Positions 62,890 through 64,000 of a DNA stretch of 64,000 nt are shown here, piece after piece. Numbering within the stretch: the first letter of the stretch is position 1; the number at the start of each line of letters is the position of its first letter. Position numbers and translations under genes: made by a program. The stretch comes from Bullera alba (taxonomy: Eukaryota; Basidiomycota; Tremellomycetes; Tremellales; Bulleraceae), in NCBI GenBank assembly GCA_001600095.1, contig BCIX01000007.1, positions 62,001 through 126,000 of the forward strand. Reading direction: 5' to 3'. The notes beneath the pieces are model-generated. The model was not told where the DNA came from, searched no databases, and saw only the letters and a program-made list of their open reading frames with translations.

Positions 62890-64000
62890 TGACCGATCCA
62901 CAAGAGCCCCAGGACTATGACGGGTCTTCTGGCCAAGTCACCCGTTCCAACTCCACCGACTCGTCCTTCGACTACCATGAAACTCAGCCAAAATCTGATC
63001 CAGTGTACGGAGTCTCAACGCCCACCTCTGGATCCAGTCAACATGCCACTCCTGGCCTCTCCTACCCCCAGCCTAGAGCAGACTCGACGAACGAATACCC
63101 CACTTTGACCTCGGGATATCCCCTGCAGTCTCCTTTGGGATCGATGCACAGTGTTCCATTGACGCCTTGGCCATATCCCTACAACAATGCGACTCCCATC
63201 ACTACGTCTTCTACGTACGGTACGGGGCTGTATCACATCAACACGGGCTCGAGTCATCCGCCTCATTCCGCCGGCACAGGCTTGGCTCCGGGATCGGGGG
63301 CATGGTCAAATGTGTACTTTGGAGCGGCGCCTCATACGGCAATAGGACTGGGTTCCGGGACTTTTGGCAATCCCAACACCGGACAGATGTACGGCGGGAT
63401 GGATGGGCTTCCGTCAGGAGGAATGGGGGCCACAAGTGGCTTTGGCGCTGGCGCCGCAACGGGACTTGAAAGCGGTATCGAGCAAGCCTACACTGGCCTC
63501 TCACCCCTCTTTGCCGGGTCCACTACGTCGCCAATCACCCCCTTCTCGGCTCAACATGTTCGACCCGCTCTACCCAGTTTGACCAGCGTATCGAGCTCCA
63601 ATACGACCTCGAGCACATCTACCGACGGCAGCTGGGTCACTGCTCGAAAGCGGTCTTCCACTATGCAAACCCTAGAATCGGCAGCTAGCGCTTCTCCAGC
63701 CACCCCATCGTCCTACCAAGCCCACGATTACCTCTCCTTCATTCCCAACCTCCCCTCAAGGGACGCAAGGGGGAGCCAGGAGTCGAATCAGATGGAGTCT
63801 TTGCGATCGAGTTTCTCTAGCTTTTCCAGTTTGTCAAACCTGGATCAATCCCAATCGACACCTGCAACGCCGTTCTCCCATCCTCACCCATATGCCTACA
63901 CCTCGAGGTCGTCCGGTTCTAGCACAAGCACGGGCACACTTGGCGCGCATAGAACCCCACACTCGGCACATCCGGACAATCATGGGTCGGGGAGCACTGG
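62890..64000 (+). CDS. Ser/Thr/Gly-rich disordered protein, 5' part (runs off the window)
   Basis: The ATG at 62890 (MTDPQEPQDYDGSSGQVTRS) opens a frame that is uninterrupted to the right edge (370 codons). The product is low-complexity: Ser, Thr, Gly, Pro and Tyr dominate, with segments such as PLTPWPYPYNNATPIT, TGLYHINTGSSHPP, SWVTARKRSSTM and ESLRSSFSSFSSLSNL. No folded domain is reached. Such N-termini precede zinc-finger or homeodomain DNA-binding regions in many fungal regulators, but nothing in the visible part proves this. The long 5' leader with a probable intron and the 2-kb upstream region fit a regulatory gene. Start chosen because it follows the acceptor by 20 bases. Confidence 0.7.

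Noticed and set aside
1..64000. tRNA and rRNA genes, CRISPR arrays, telomeric repeats
   Set aside because: I looked for B-box (GGTTCGAATCC-like) words, spaced direct repeats and telomere-like runs; the few GATTCGAAC matches lie inside coding sequence and no cloverleaf could be built.

Overview
The window looks like nuclear DNA of a basidiomycete yeast or yeast-like fungus, most likely a tremellomycete (Cryptococcus/Tremella relatives). Nearly every conserved gene is split by short introns of about 45-65 bp with GTGAGT-type donors, CTGAC/CTAAT-type branch sites and YAG acceptors. Base composition is moderately GC-rich. Protein types (zinc-cluster and bZIP factors, a PIN4-type RRM/R3H protein, GH1 and GH32 enzymes) are fungal. 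No bacterial features, rRNA, CRISPR array or convincing tRNA gene were seen.

Layout. 1-10 kb: an uncertain partial gene, a small membrane protein behind an unusual array of ATCGAT motifs, a decayed kinase-like copy, a GH1 beta-glucosidase and a Gln-rich vWA-domain protein flanked by related inverted sequences. 10-28 kb: mostly conserved housekeeping or regulatory genes (PIN4-type RNA-binding protein, a Ser-rich disordered protein with many RRxS sites, a bZIP factor, a GPI-type surface protein, a mitochondrial-type SDR, a Zn2Cys6 factor with a 16-nt microexon), interrupted by one kinase-like copy. 28-43 kb: further kinase-like copies, four of them in tandem, around a secreted GH32 invertase. 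44-49 kb: two intronless genes, a large GH106-type alpha-L-rhamnosidase and an NAD(P)-dependent epimerase-like protein. 49-58.5 kb: three repeated units, each a reverse-strand gene of an unrecognised ~355-aa family head-to-head with a forward-strand copia-type gag-like gene. 58.7-64 kb: an ABHD/YheT-type esterase and the start of a disordered Ser/Thr-rich protein that runs off the window.

The two expanded families are the main interest. The first is a seven-member family with the fold signature of fungal aminoglycoside-phosphotransferase (APH)-like kinases. The catalytic HGD Asp and metal-binding Asn are replaced in every copy, a Trp-rich hydrophobic segment is inserted between the lobes, and an acidic tail with a conserved W-P-S-D-x-x-T-[VMI]-[YF]-like motif is kept. 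Three copies are intact, three carry only in-frame stop codons with no frameshifts, and one is 5'-truncated with an in-frame stop. The second is the A/G divergent pair array: all three A genes are open, while two of three G genes are broken by frameshifts. Function is unknown for both families, and what is said about it below is inference.
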